Below, piece after piece: positions 34,146 to 42,616 of a stretch of 64,000 bases of DNA. This DNA is from an uncultured Oscillospiraceae bacterium. GTDB taxonomy: Bacteria; Bacillota; Clostridia; Oscillospirales; Oscillospiraceae. Under the pieces are notes generated by a model. It was not told the DNA's origin. It did no database searches and saw only the letters and a list, made by a program, of their open reading frames with translations. Position 1 is the first letter of the stretch; the number at the start of each line of letters is the position of its first letter. The stretch spans positions 50,626 to 114,625 of the forward strand of contig CAKTVG010000006.1 of assembly GCA_934622035.1 (NCBI GenBank), given 5' to 3'. The translations under genes were made by a program, and so were the position numbers.

Positions 34146-36171
34146 GGTAACGCACCTCCTCAAAAACTTCCGAAAGATAGGACAGCAGCTCGCGCCAGAG
34201 GATAAAGAGGATAATCGCCGCAAGAATCGCCACCGCCATGAAAAACAACGTGAGAAAAATGTTCGCAGCCGTCTTGCGCAGATTGTAGACCTGTGCCTCC
34301 TTGATGCTGATGAAGATCAGCGTGCCGCTGTAGCCCAGAAGCAGGAAGGCCAGCAATCGGTAGACGAACAGCTCCGTGAGCGTAAAGGCGTGGGAAAGCA
34401 GCGTCAGAAGTGGCCAGCCGATCACAAAGGCGGAAAGGCTGTAAGCAAAGGTGACATACACCGTTTTCAGGCTGCCCTCGCCGTCGTGAATGGCACTGAC
34501 CAGATAGCTGCCGAACAGGAACAGCACGGACGGCACAAGGATGATCAGCAGAATTGCAACCGGATCATTGTAATACGAATACCCGCCGCCGAACACAAAG
34601 GACGTCAGCCCACGACAGAGCATATAGATTACCAGTGCTGCAAAATAGAGGATTGACGCTGCGCCCACGCTGCCGCGTTGCCCAATTTTCAAATAGTATA
34701 CGCCGTCGATGGGATGGCGCAGGAAATAGAATACATCCGCCGTCAGCGCCCTGCCCAGCTTATGCCTGCCGCACCAACGCACGTAACGCTCGGAAAGTGT
34801 ATCGCACCAGCCGAAGCGCTTCTGCAGGAGCGCCAGAAGTGCGCACAGAACGGCAAAGCCGGCAAGTCCGACCAGGATTTTTCCCATGTTCGCACGCATC
34901 CATGCGCTGCGTAGCTCCCAGAAGCAGTCGGAATAGCCGTTTTCATGACGAATCTCGCGGAATCTCTCCGCCGCCTCGCTGTAGCGTCCGAGCTGGAACA
35001 GCGCCCTGGCATAGCCGAGATTGGACATGTAAGCCGTCGGATTCATGCGCAGGATCTGCGTCCACGCGGTAAGGCTGTCCTCGTAATGTCCCAGCTTGAA
35101 GCTGTCCTCGGCACGGTGCAGGAGCTTGGCATAATCCGTGGGATACCAGACCTGAAGCACGCCGCGTTCCTTGTCGAGCACATAGAGATTGCAGCTTTCG
35201 TCCGCCTCGATCGCGCTGACCACGGCGGTCAGGCCGTTGCGGTCGGTTTTCTTAGCCTCACCGCCGAATTCCAGCAGAAAATCACCTTCCTCGCTGAATT
35301 CGTCGATCAACCCCGTGTTCGTCACAGCAAAAACGCTGCCGTTGGACAGGACGGCAACATCGGCATAGTTGCCGTAGCCCCAATCGAGACCGTCCGAATA
35401 AACATTGACACCCGCCATATTCAGCTTTTTAAGAGCCTGTTTCCGGTCGTTCTGCGTGACAGAAAAGACCATGTCGGAAGCAGCGACATCCAGCGCGACG
35501 ATGTTCGGCGGCGTGCGGAAAGACATCTTAGCCTTCTGCTCTTCGGTGTAGAAAATCTTCTGGAACCACTCTATCGCACTCAGATTCTTGGTTCTGTTCG
35601 CGCCGAAAAAGCCGTTGAAGCTTCCGTTTCGGTCAAACTGCAAAATGCCCTCATAGGTGCCCTCGCTGATAACGAACAGATTGCCGTAGCTGTCCAGATC
35701 CACCTTCTGCGGCTTATAGGGGCTTGCGCCGTAATATGCTTCCGCCGGGCGTGTCAGGCGGCGCTCCACGCTGCGGTCTGGCGCGAAAATCACGACCTGC
35801 TCCGCGCCGTAATCGGCGACGTATGCCCTGCCTGCGCCGTCCACGCTAAGGCCGGTGGGCTTTTTCAGATCGTTCTCTCCGAAGGAGGTCAGGCTACCCG
35901 TGTCCATGGAATAGACCACAATGCGGTGGTTGCCGGTATCCGCGATGTAAAGCTCCCGCCCGCTGAGATATAAGTCCTCAGGCGAGCTTAATCCTGCGTC
36001 GGCAAGGTAGATACCGGCGGGCAGATAGGCATCGGCCGTCAGGACGAGCTTTGTCCGGTCTGCGGAGAGCGTGTAGGTATAACTCGTTCCCTCGACCGCA
36101 CGGGCAGGTAGTAACAGGAGACATGCGAGACACAGCAGCAGCGTGCCGAGCCGCAAGCAGTTTCGTTTCAT
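34132..36171 (-). CDS. NHL-propeller / TPR / Yip1-like membrane protein
   Basis: The 679-residue protein has a signal peptide (LGTLLLCLACLLLLPARA) and NHL-like beta-propeller repeats at about 45-330 (PEDLYLSGRELYIADTGNHRIVVY, then PTGLSVDGAGRAYVADYG). A TPR-like pair follows at about 345-410 (FKLGHYEDSLTAWTQILRMNP, ALFQLGRYSEAAERF). After one helix near 425-445 there is a C-terminal multi-helix Yip1-type domain (RHPIDGVYYLKIGQRGS and five hydrophobic segments). The propeller should face outside. Function is unknown. Its constant company with the DUF5696-like gene and sugar permeases suggests a part of the uptake machinery or its sensor. It starts 12 bases after the MalG-type gene. Confidence 0.7.
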   Translation of the reverse strand: MKRNCLRLGTLLLCLACLLLLPARAVEGTSYTYTLSADRTKLVLTADAYLPAGIYLADAGLSSPEDLYLSGRELYIADTGNHRIVVYSMDTGSLTSFGENDLKKPTGLSVDGAGRAYVADYGAEQVVIFAPDRSVERRLTRPAEAYYGASPYKPQKVDLDSYGNLFVISEGTYEGILQFDRNGSFNGFFGANRTKNLSAIEWFQKIFYTEEQKAKMSFRTPPNIVALDVAASDMVFSVTQNDRKQALKKLNMAGVNVYSDGLDWGYGNYADVAVLSNGSVFAVTNTGLIDEFSEEGDFLLEFGGEAKKTDRNGLTAVVSAIEADESCNLYVLDKERGVLQVWYPTDYAKLLHRAEDSFKLGHYEDSLTAWTQILRMNPTAYMSNLGYARALFQLGRYSEAAERFREIRHENGYSDCFWELRSAWMRANMGKILVGLAGFAVLCALLALLQKRFGWCDTLSERYVRWCGRHKLGRALTADVFYFLRHPIDGVYYLKIGQRGSVGAASILYFAALVIYMLCRGLTSFVFGGGYSYYNDPVAILLIILVPSVLFLFGSYLVSAIHDGEGSLKTVYVTFAYSLSAFVIGWPLLTLLSHAFTLTELFVYRLLAFLLLGYSGTLIFISIKEAQVYNLRKTAANIFLTLFFMAVAILAAIILFILWRELLSYLSEVFEEVRYRVFS

Positions 36172-36183
36172 GCGCAGGCCCTC

Positions 36184-37098
36184 CTATTTCATGCCGGAAT
36201 GGGACATGGTATTCATGACCCTTGACTGCAAAATGATGAACAAAATCAGGTTCGGCAGGAACATGATGAGCGTCGCCGCAGCCTGCATACCAAGACCGGC
36301 GACCGCGTTGCCCGCAAGCTGGCCGACCATGGCGTTGGCGTTGCCCGAAGTTTGCGTCAGCGTGGACATATAGAATGAGAAGCTCTTAAGCGCCTCGTTA
36401 TTGATGTAGTAATTTGAGGCCTCCATACTGTTCCACGAGGCCTGAAAGGCCAGAATTGCAACAGTTGCCAAGGTTGGCTTGATATTCGGCAGGACGATTT
36501 TCCGAAGGATATAAAAATCACCCGCACCGTCCAGCCGCGCCGCCTCGATCATCTCATCCGGCAGGTCGTCTATGAATTGCTTGACCAGATATAGTCCCAC
36601 CGGCATGGAGAGCATGGGCACGATGTGCGCCCAGATACTGTCCACCAATCCAAGCTTGCTGATGATGATATAACGTGGGATTGCCACAGCCGCCGAGACA
36701 AACATCAGAGCCGCCTCGTTGATGCCGAACAGGAGCTTCTTCAGGCGATAGTTCTTCTTGGACATACAGTAGGCCGCCATGGTCGTAATCATCAGCGTGA
36801 AGAACACGACGGCCAACGTCGTCAGGATACTGTTGAACAGGTAGCGGCTCATGGGAATGGCCTTATTGGCCGAGGTCGCCATGAGGTTACGGAAATTCTG
36901 GAGAGTCGGGCGCAGCGTATAGAACTTCGGCGGGTAATTGAGCAGCTCATCGAGCGGCTTGAAGGCATTGAAGAAGATAAACACGATGGGAAGCCCCATC
37001 AAAACCGTGATCGGAACCAGGTACAGGAAAAACTTGATCTGCGAGCGGTCGAAGCGTGCGGGATTGATGCCGATAATCTGCAAGTGCCGTCTTCTCAT
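36184..37098 (-). CDS. Carbohydrate ABC permease, MalG type
   Basis: This CUT1 permease of 304 residues has six helices and the EAA loop MIEAARLDGAGDFYILRKIVLP. I use the ATG at 37098 (MRRRHLQIIG), preceded by AGGGGGTGAGGAC, in place of one seven codons upstream. It follows the partner MalF-type gene by four bases. Together with the large binding protein it forms the first import set of the operon. No ATPase gene is nearby, so a shared MsmX-type ATPase from elsewhere must energise it. Confidence 0.9.
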   Translation of the reverse strand: MRRRHLQIIGINPARFDRSQIKFFLYLVPITVLMGLPIVFIFFNAFKPLDELLNYPPKFYTLRPTLQNFRNLMATSANKAIPMSRYLFNSILTTLAVVFFTLMITTMAAYCMSKKNYRLKKLLFGINEAALMFVSAAVAIPRYIIISKLGLVDSIWAHIVPMLSMPVGLYLVKQFIDDLPDEMIEAARLDGAGDFYILRKIVLPNIKPTLATVAILAFQASWNSMEASNYYINNEALKSFSFYMSTLTQTSGNANAMVGQLAGNAVAGLGMQAAATLIMFLPNLILFIILQSRVMNTMSHSGMK

Positions 37099-37102
37099 GT
37101 CC

Positions 37103-38053
37103 TCACCCCCTGACTGCAAAGAGTTTTTTGGAAAGCTGCGACACGCCCCAGACGATCAGCAGCAAAATCACCGATAGCGCCGCGCTGTACCCCATCTCAT
37201 AGCGGACAAAGGCGTATTCCTCCGCGTGCGTGACGAGGAGCTGACCGGCGTAGCCGGGCGTCGGGTTCGCGCCCGAGAGCTGCACTCCGATGCTGCCGTT
37301 CTGGAAGGCGTTGACAATGGCCATGATTGCGCCGAACATCATGTGCGGTTTGATGGCCGGGATGGTAATGTAGATAATCTCTTGAATACGGTTTTTCACG
37401 CCGTCGATGTGTGCAGCCTCGTAAAGCTCGCGGTTGACGTTCAGAATGCCCGCGAGCATGGAGAGAAAACCGATACCCATGCTGCTCCAGAGGGAAACAA
37501 CGATCATAATAAGCATCAGATACCTCGAATCCGACAGCCACGTGACCGGGCTTTGGATCAGGTCGAGCTTGAGCAGAATCGCGTTCAGATAGCCGACCTT
37601 ATCGCCTGCAAAGAACACCTGCCAGACCGTCGAAAGCATGATGCCCGCCGTCATAGACGGCAGATAGAGAATAATCGCCATGACCGTGCGCGGCCCCTTG
37701 GGAACCTGCGCCAGCGACCACGCCAGAAAGAAGGAGAGAATGTATCCGCCCACGCCGACGATGACGGAATAGACAATGGTGTTCGGAATCGCAAACTCCG
37801 TGAAAATGTTGTCGTTGGTCAAAATGTTGATGTAGTTTTCCAGGCCGACGAAGCGCGGCTTTTCGATGGAATTGAAGTCCGTGAAGGAAATGCCGATGGC
37901 AATGGCGACGGGAATGATGATAAACAGCAGAAACAGAATCACAAACGGCGCCTGCATATAAAGCACCGTGTGCCGGTTCATGTGTCTCTGCAAGGGAGAG
38001 AGCGTCCGTCGCAGGGAAAAGGGCGCACGCTTCTTTTTCTCTTTGCAGTTCAT
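37103..38053 (-). CDS. Carbohydrate ABC permease, MalF type
   Basis: The 316-residue permease starts with a basic tail (KEKKKRAPFSLRRTLSPLQRH) and has six helices and the EAA loop LYEAAHIDGVKNRIQEIIYITIP. It belongs to the CUT1 importers for di- and oligosaccharides. It overlaps the large substrate-binding gene by four bases, indicating coupled translation with the binding protein most likely to serve it. Confidence 0.9.
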   Translation of the reverse strand: MNCKEKKKRAPFSLRRTLSPLQRHMNRHTVLYMQAPFVILFLLFIIIPVAIAIGISFTDFNSIEKPRFVGLENYINILTNDNIFTEFAIPNTIVYSVIVGVGGYILSFFLAWSLAQVPKGPRTVMAIILYLPSMTAGIMLSTVWQVFFAGDKVGYLNAILLKLDLIQSPVTWLSDSRYLMLIMIVVSLWSSMGIGFLSMLAGILNVNRELYEAAHIDGVKNRIQEIIYITIPAIKPHMMFGAIMAIVNAFQNGSIGVQLSGANPTPGYAGQLLVTHAEEYAFVRYEMGYSAALSVILLLIVWGVSQLSKKLFAVRG

Positions 38054-40938
38054 TGTCCCTCCTCCTCTCTGCTTTCGATCAAGTCCTCGATCAGATGGAT
38101 GTTATAGTCTCTGCACTTTTTTCCGTTCTCGTCCAGATAGCCGAACTCCGTGAGCTTGCGCTGAATTTCCCGATTGGAGGCAAGCGCCGCCTCGTCAATG
38201 CGAGCTTGGAATGGCTCTCCCTGCGTAACAATGGCGATCCAGGCGTTGGAGACCTCGCGTTCGAGAATATAGCTTGCCGGATGGCGCAGCGCCTCGTGTT
38301 GCCACGACCACTGCTCCAGAATTACTTTCTTGTGCGCGAGCGGATAGGACATCCCCGCCAGTGCGACGTGGTTGCCGGTATTCCAGATGTAGTCCGGACC
38401 GTATTTCATTTGCAGGTCGGTCGCATATTTTAGCTGTGTCTCGGACGACAGCCACCACTTTAGGAAGCGATACGCCTCCTGCTTTTTCTGTGAATTAGAG
38501 AAGATCATCGAAGAGGTCGCATCGGCAGACCAGTCACGGCGCACCGTGCCGTCAGCCTGCCGTGTGCCCGGAACGAGCGCAATGTCCCAGCGTCCGTTCA
38601 ATTCCGGCGCACCCACCTGAAGCTGCAAATACGTTGAGAAATTCGACACGCCGATGGGCACGCTTCCTGAACGAAATGCATTAAAAAAGTTCGGAATATT
38701 CTGTGCAAGGCCGTAGACCTGATACAATTCGACCATTTCCCGCAGACCGCGCAGGGTATTCGGATCGCCAAAGTTCGAGGCAAAGCCGTCCGGCGAATAA
38801 TAGTCGCCGCCGTTCTGAAAGAGGAAGCCGCCTGTCGCCTCAAAGCTCTTGTAGCCGACGTTGTTCGCTAACGGAAGATTGAAATTCATCGCGTTGCGGT
38901 GCAGCACCGGCATCATGGCCTTGACGTCCTCCCAGGTATCCGGAACCGTCAGGCCAAGGCTGTCGAGAATGTCCTTGCGGTAGAACAGAACGTAAAACTC
39001 CTGCGTCTCGCTTGCGCCGTAAACCCCGTCCTCGTAAGCCATGGGCGCCAGCGCACGAAGGTTGTACTCCGCACCGTACCAGTCCAGAAAATCGTCAAAT
39101 TCCAGCAAATCTACCGCCATACCGCGCATGGCAAACTCCGCGGGCCGGTAGTAACTCAAGCCGAGGGCGAGATCTGGATTGCTGCCGGTGGAATTGGCCA
39201 GCGTGATCTTCTTTTCGTCAGGCATGATGGAAAAGCTGACCTCGATGCCCGTTTCGCGGGTGAACTCGTCAGCGGTGAGCTGGCGCAGCGTTTCAACATA
39301 CTGAGACGGCTTGTTGATCCACACCGTGAGTGTCTGCCCTTCGTTCTGCACGTCCGCACTCTCGTTCATGTCGCGGGAGAAGGAATATAGAAACTGCTTG
39401 ATGCCTGTGGTAAGGCCGGAGAATATTCCCGCCTTTGGCGCGGGCAGCGTTTCGTTTTCACCATGCAGATAGATGCAGTCGATGCTCAGATTCTGTTCGT
39501 AGATCTTCGTCAGCGTCAGCGCGGCAAGCTGAGCAGCCGAGCTGGAATCGTCACTGAGCAGGCTCAGCTTGTTGGGGATCTCGCGCGGCTTTTCTGCAAG
39601 GCGCTGCAAATTCTGCACCGTCAACATCAGGTCGGAGACATAGGCAGGCTCCATGCCGCCGATGTCTTTTAATTGATTATAAACCGCCGTCAGGCTCGCA
39701 GACCAGTCCTTAAGTCTTTCAAGAATGTCCGGCATATACTGCAAAATGTCCCACGTCCGGTTGGTATCCACGCCCGCGCTCTCGCCGGAGTTGTTGCCCT
39801 TGATGCGCTTGAGGGCGATGCCGGTGTCGTTGATCTCATTGACAATGGTCATCAGCTCGCGGTACGGGGCCTGCATCGGCTCAGCCGTAACCTCGAGCGC
39901 AAGCAGATGCACGCCGCGCGTCAGATAAACACCGGTTTCCAATGTTTTGTTTTGATATGTATTGATGCCGGTATACGCAAAGCCTACATCGCGCAGCTCG
40001 GTATACGGCACATTGCCGTCAATTTCAATGGTTCTGTAGGAACAGCCGCCGGTCTTTTTCGGCTGACAGTACTTGAAGCTGATAAAATAAAGTCCGTCCT
40101 CCGGCGCTTCCACTTCATAGTACAGCTTCTGTCCCATGCGCTTGTTGGATTCGTCCGCAGTGGCGTTAATGCGCCTCACATAGGGACTGGCCGGAGAAAC
40201 GGAGGTATTCGGAACGTTGGTTCCGCGGATAGCGCTGTCATTTTTCGCACGGTAAGCCTCACCCTGAAGGGTCAGGCAGTCGCCGGTATAGACAGGCGCA
40301 GAGGAAAGCGCGGATAGATATTCCGCATAAGACTGCTCCTGCTGCGGTTCGACCGCATACAGGCCGTAGAGCAGGAGACTCTGGTTTTGCGGCCGGACCG
40401 TAACGCTGACCTCGCCCGCAGGCAGGTCGAGCGCAAGCGGGCGGCCGGAGAAGGATTCGGATTCTTTCAGATATGATGCCGCCCACGGAAGCTGATACTG
40501 CTCGGGCAGTACCTCGTTTCCATAGCGGTCGGTTTTCCTCTCGGAGATGTCGTCCGCCCAGAGGAAGGAGAGCGTGCAGGTAAACTGCTCACCGTTCACC
40601 GTGAAATTCACAGGATTTTCAAAGAGGTTTTTCTCCGGCGCGACATAGACCGCCACGAGGTCATATCGCCCCGCCGTTTCCACGCGCAGAGAGACGGCAG
40701 TCGTCTCCTCTGCGGCGATTTGCAGGCCGCTCGGGAACTCTGCCGCAGCCGCAATACGGCTTCGGAAGTCGAGCTGCCTTTCCGCGACGCTCTCATCCGA
40801 GAGAGAATAGCTTCTTCCTTCTGCAGCTTCGCTGTGCAGCTCGGCCGTTTCCCTGTGCACAATTCCCGCAAACACCGTCAGTACCGCAAGGCAGACGACA
40901 AGCAGCGCACCGACCACGCCCAATAGAATCCGTTTCAT
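38050..40938 (-). CDS. Large membrane-anchored sugar-binding protein with CBM-like domains
   Basis: At 962 residues this is about twice the usual binding-protein length. An uncleaved-looking N-terminal helix (LGVVGALLVVCLAVLTVFAGIV) without lipobox anchors it. Residues about 30-200 and 230-360 look like two beta-sandwich, CBM6-type sugar-binding modules (VSLRVETAGRYDLVAVYV, KLYYEVEAPEDGLYFISF). A helical linker follows at 370-490. The C-terminal half (from about 500, LTVWINKPSQYVETLRQLT) is a family-1 solute-binding domain, including ALAPMAYEDGVYGASETQEF. I infer that the modules hold a polymer or long oligosaccharide close to the importer. The permease pair follows directly with an overlap. 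Confidence 0.82.
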   Translation of the reverse strand: MKRILLGVVGALLVVCLAVLTVFAGIVHRETAELHSEAAEGRSYSLSDESVAERQLDFRSRIAAAAEFPSGLQIAAEETTAVSLRVETAGRYDLVAVYVAPEKNLFENPVNFTVNGEQFTCTLSFLWADDISERKTDRYGNEVLPEQYQLPWAASYLKESESFSGRPLALDLPAGEVSVTVRPQNQSLLLYGLYAVEPQQEQSYAEYLSALSSAPVYTGDCLTLQGEAYRAKNDSAIRGTNVPNTSVSPASPYVRRINATADESNKRMGQKLYYEVEAPEDGLYFISFKYCQPKKTGGCSYRTIEIDGNVPYTELRDVGFAYTGINTYQNKTLETGVYLTRGVHLLALEVTAEPMQAPYRELMTIVNEINDTGIALKRIKGNNSGESAGVDTNRTWDILQYMPDILERLKDWSASLTAVYNQLKDIGGMEPAYVSDLMLTVQNLQRLAEKPREIPNKLSLLSDDSSSAAQLAALTLTKIYEQNLSIDCIYLHGENETLPAPKAGIFSGLTTGIKQFLYSFSRDMNESADVQNEGQTLTVWINKPSQYVETLRQLTADEFTRETGIEVSFSIMPDEKKITLANSTGSNPDLALGLSYYRPAEFAMRGMAVDLLEFDDFLDWYGAEYNLRALAPMAYEDGVYGASETQEFYVLFYRKDILDSLGLTVPDTWEDVKAMMPVLHRNAMNFNLPLANNVGYKSFEATGGFLFQNGGDYYSPDGFASNFGDPNTLRGLREMVELYQVYGLAQNIPNFFNAFRSGSVPIGVSNFSTYLQLQVGAPELNGRWDIALVPGTRQADGTVRRDWSADATSSMIFSNSQKKQEAYRFLKWWLSSETQLKYATDLQMKYGPDYIWNTGNHVALAGMSYPLAHKKVILEQWSWQHEALRHPASYILEREVSNAWIAIVTQGEPFQARIDEAALASNREIQRKLTEFGYLDENGKKCRDYNIHLIEDLIESREEEGQ

Positions 40939-40966
40939 TGATGTCCCCTCCCTGAGATACCGTTTG

Positions 40967-40998
40967 TTTTCCCACCCGACAGGTTGTCGGGTGGGAAA
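40967..40998 (-). terminator. Intergenic hairpin between the two binding-protein genes
   Basis: A 14-bp stem (40968-40981 with 40985-40998) lies between the lipoprotein binding-protein gene and the large one. T-rich sequence after it is short. It probably causes partial termination or 3' protection, keeping the first binding protein more abundant than the downstream genes. Confidence 0.65.
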
Positions 40999-41006
40999 CG
41001 TTTATA

Positions 41007-42512
41007 TTACTTGCTGACTTTTTCGTTGAAGATCTCAAGCTGCTCTGCGAGCGCCGCATTGACGATGGAGTCAATCTGGCCAGCAACATCGGCAGCGTTG
41101 GCCTTGCCCTCGCGGACGGAGTTGATCATTCCTGAAACCTCATCGTTGAACACGCTGCTGTAGCCCGGGACGATCTTGTTGAGGTCGCCGCGGATGGAGT
41201 GTTCAAGGCTCTTATATAGCGCCATCAGGCCCTCGCTGACATTCGGCGCCTGCTCGAACTTGGCCAGAACGTCCGGATGCTGCGTGCAGGGGATGAACCA
41301 CGTCTTGATGAGCTTGGTGTCCTCGCCCGCGGTCTGACCATCCACGCGCGCAGCGAAGATGTCCAGACGCTGCATATTGCCCTCAACACCGTAGGTCAGC
41401 CACTTGAGAAGCTGGAAGGCAGCATCGGGATCGGCGCAGGTGCTCGTTAAGTAAGCGCAGTCCACATGGATCGGGGTGTAGGTCGGAGTATTGGCATTGG
41501 CACGCGGGTAGGGCCAGTAATCCCAGTTGACCTGGCACTCGCCACGCATCCAGTTATCGTTCCACGTTGCGTTGGTGCACAGCAGCGCCATGCCGTTCTT
41601 GAAGGTGTAGTGCGTATCGTCCTTACCTGCCTCACCGAACTTTGCGACATATTCGGAATCGGTGGAGGTAGTGCCGTCCTCATTCTTGGGGAAGCGCATC
41701 GACCATGCCTCAAAACCTGGGATAGCGCGCATTTCGGCGAGCTGGTTCATTGCGGGAACCCACTTGTTCGTGAAGTCGAAGGTGTGGTTTACATAGTCAT
41801 ATGCGGGATAGAACAATCCGTCAGCCTGCGCGGAGTAGACCTGATCCCAGTCCTCCAGCGTCGCGGCGGCGCAGGTGTCGGCAGTGATGGCCTTTTTGCA
41901 GATCTCCATAAATTCATCTACCGTCCAGTCGTAGCTGGGCTTCTCGATGTTCAGTGCTTCGAGCATATCCAGGTTCATCGTGATGCCCATGGCGTTCATC
42001 TGGCAGGGCAGCGCATAGAGCTTGCCGCCGTAGACATAGGGATCGGTCATGCCGCTGGGCACATACTCCGACTCGGGGTCGGCAAAGAAGTAGTCGTCAA
42101 GAGGCATGACGAAGCCGCTGGCGACCTCGGGTGCGAAGTCGTTCCAGTCCAGCCACATCAGGTCAGGCATTGCGTTGGCCGCCGCCTTCTGCGTCAGATA
42201 CTCGTTGAAGGCACCGCCGGTGGAGCCGGGGAAGGGTTCCTCCACGACTTCGATGTTGGGATACTGTGCGCGGAAGGCTTCAAGCACGGGCTGGATTTCC
42301 GCAACCTCCCCCTCGGGATAGGCGATGGTCACAGAGCCCTTGAGCTGATAGATGTCCTCGCTCGGCGTCGCCTTGGACTCGGATGACGGCGCTTCGGACG
42401 GTTTTTCGGAGCCGCCGGAAGGGATCGCAGGGTCGCCCGTGCAGCCTGCCAGCATCCCGACAAGGAGAAGTACAGCAAGGAGCAAGGACACAATAGAACT
42501 CATTTTCTTCAT
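41007..42512 (-). CDS. Carbohydrate ABC substrate-binding lipoprotein
   Basis: The 501-residue lipoprotein has a signal ending LVGMLAGC (Cys24), a Ser/Glu/Pro-rich linker (PSGGSEKPSEAPSSESK) and a family-1 solute-binding fold beginning GSVTIAYPEGEVAEIQPVL. The hinge-region pieces ALPCQMNAMGITMNLDMLE are typical for oligosaccharide binders. It has its own promoter with an operator-like site and is the first gene of the long import operon. Two permease pairs follow, and it could serve either. Confidence 0.92.
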   Translation of the reverse strand: MKKMSSIVSLLLAVLLLVGMLAGCTGDPAIPSGGSEKPSEAPSSESKATPSEDIYQLKGSVTIAYPEGEVAEIQPVLEAFRAQYPNIEVVEEPFPGSTGGAFNEYLTQKAAANAMPDLMWLDWNDFAPEVASGFVMPLDDYFFADPESEYVPSGMTDPYVYGGKLYALPCQMNAMGITMNLDMLEALNIEKPSYDWTVDEFMEICKKAITADTCAAATLEDWDQVYSAQADGLFYPAYDYVNHTFDFTNKWVPAMNQLAEMRAIPGFEAWSMRFPKNEDGTTSTDSEYVAKFGEAGKDDTHYTFKNGMALLCTNATWNDNWMRGECQVNWDYWPYPRANANTPTYTPIHVDCAYLTSTCADPDAAFQLLKWLTYGVEGNMQRLDIFAARVDGQTAGEDTKLIKTWFIPCTQHPDVLAKFEQAPNVSEGLMALYKSLEHSIRGDLNKIVPGYSSVFNDEVSGMINSVREGKANAADVAGQIDSIVNAALAEQLEIFNEKVSK

Positions 42513-42532
42513 TTCATTACCTCCATAATTTT

Positions 42533-42561
42533 ATTATATCATCAACCGTTTTCACATTCCA
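42533..42561 (-). promoter_or_regulatory. Promoter and putative LacI operator of the import operon
   Basis: On the minus strand a TATAAT box (42533-42538) is preceded at 17 bases by a poor -35 (TGGAAT, 42556-42561). The spacer holds AAAACGGTTGA (about 42543-42552), the same AACGGTT core as in the lacI promoter. A poor -35 with an operator in the spacer suits a tightly repressed sugar operon. Confidence 0.5.
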
Positions 42562-42616
42562 GAGAAGAACAACTCTCCCGCATGTTTTTTTCACTGGAAC
42601 TGCAAAGCGGTCAATT

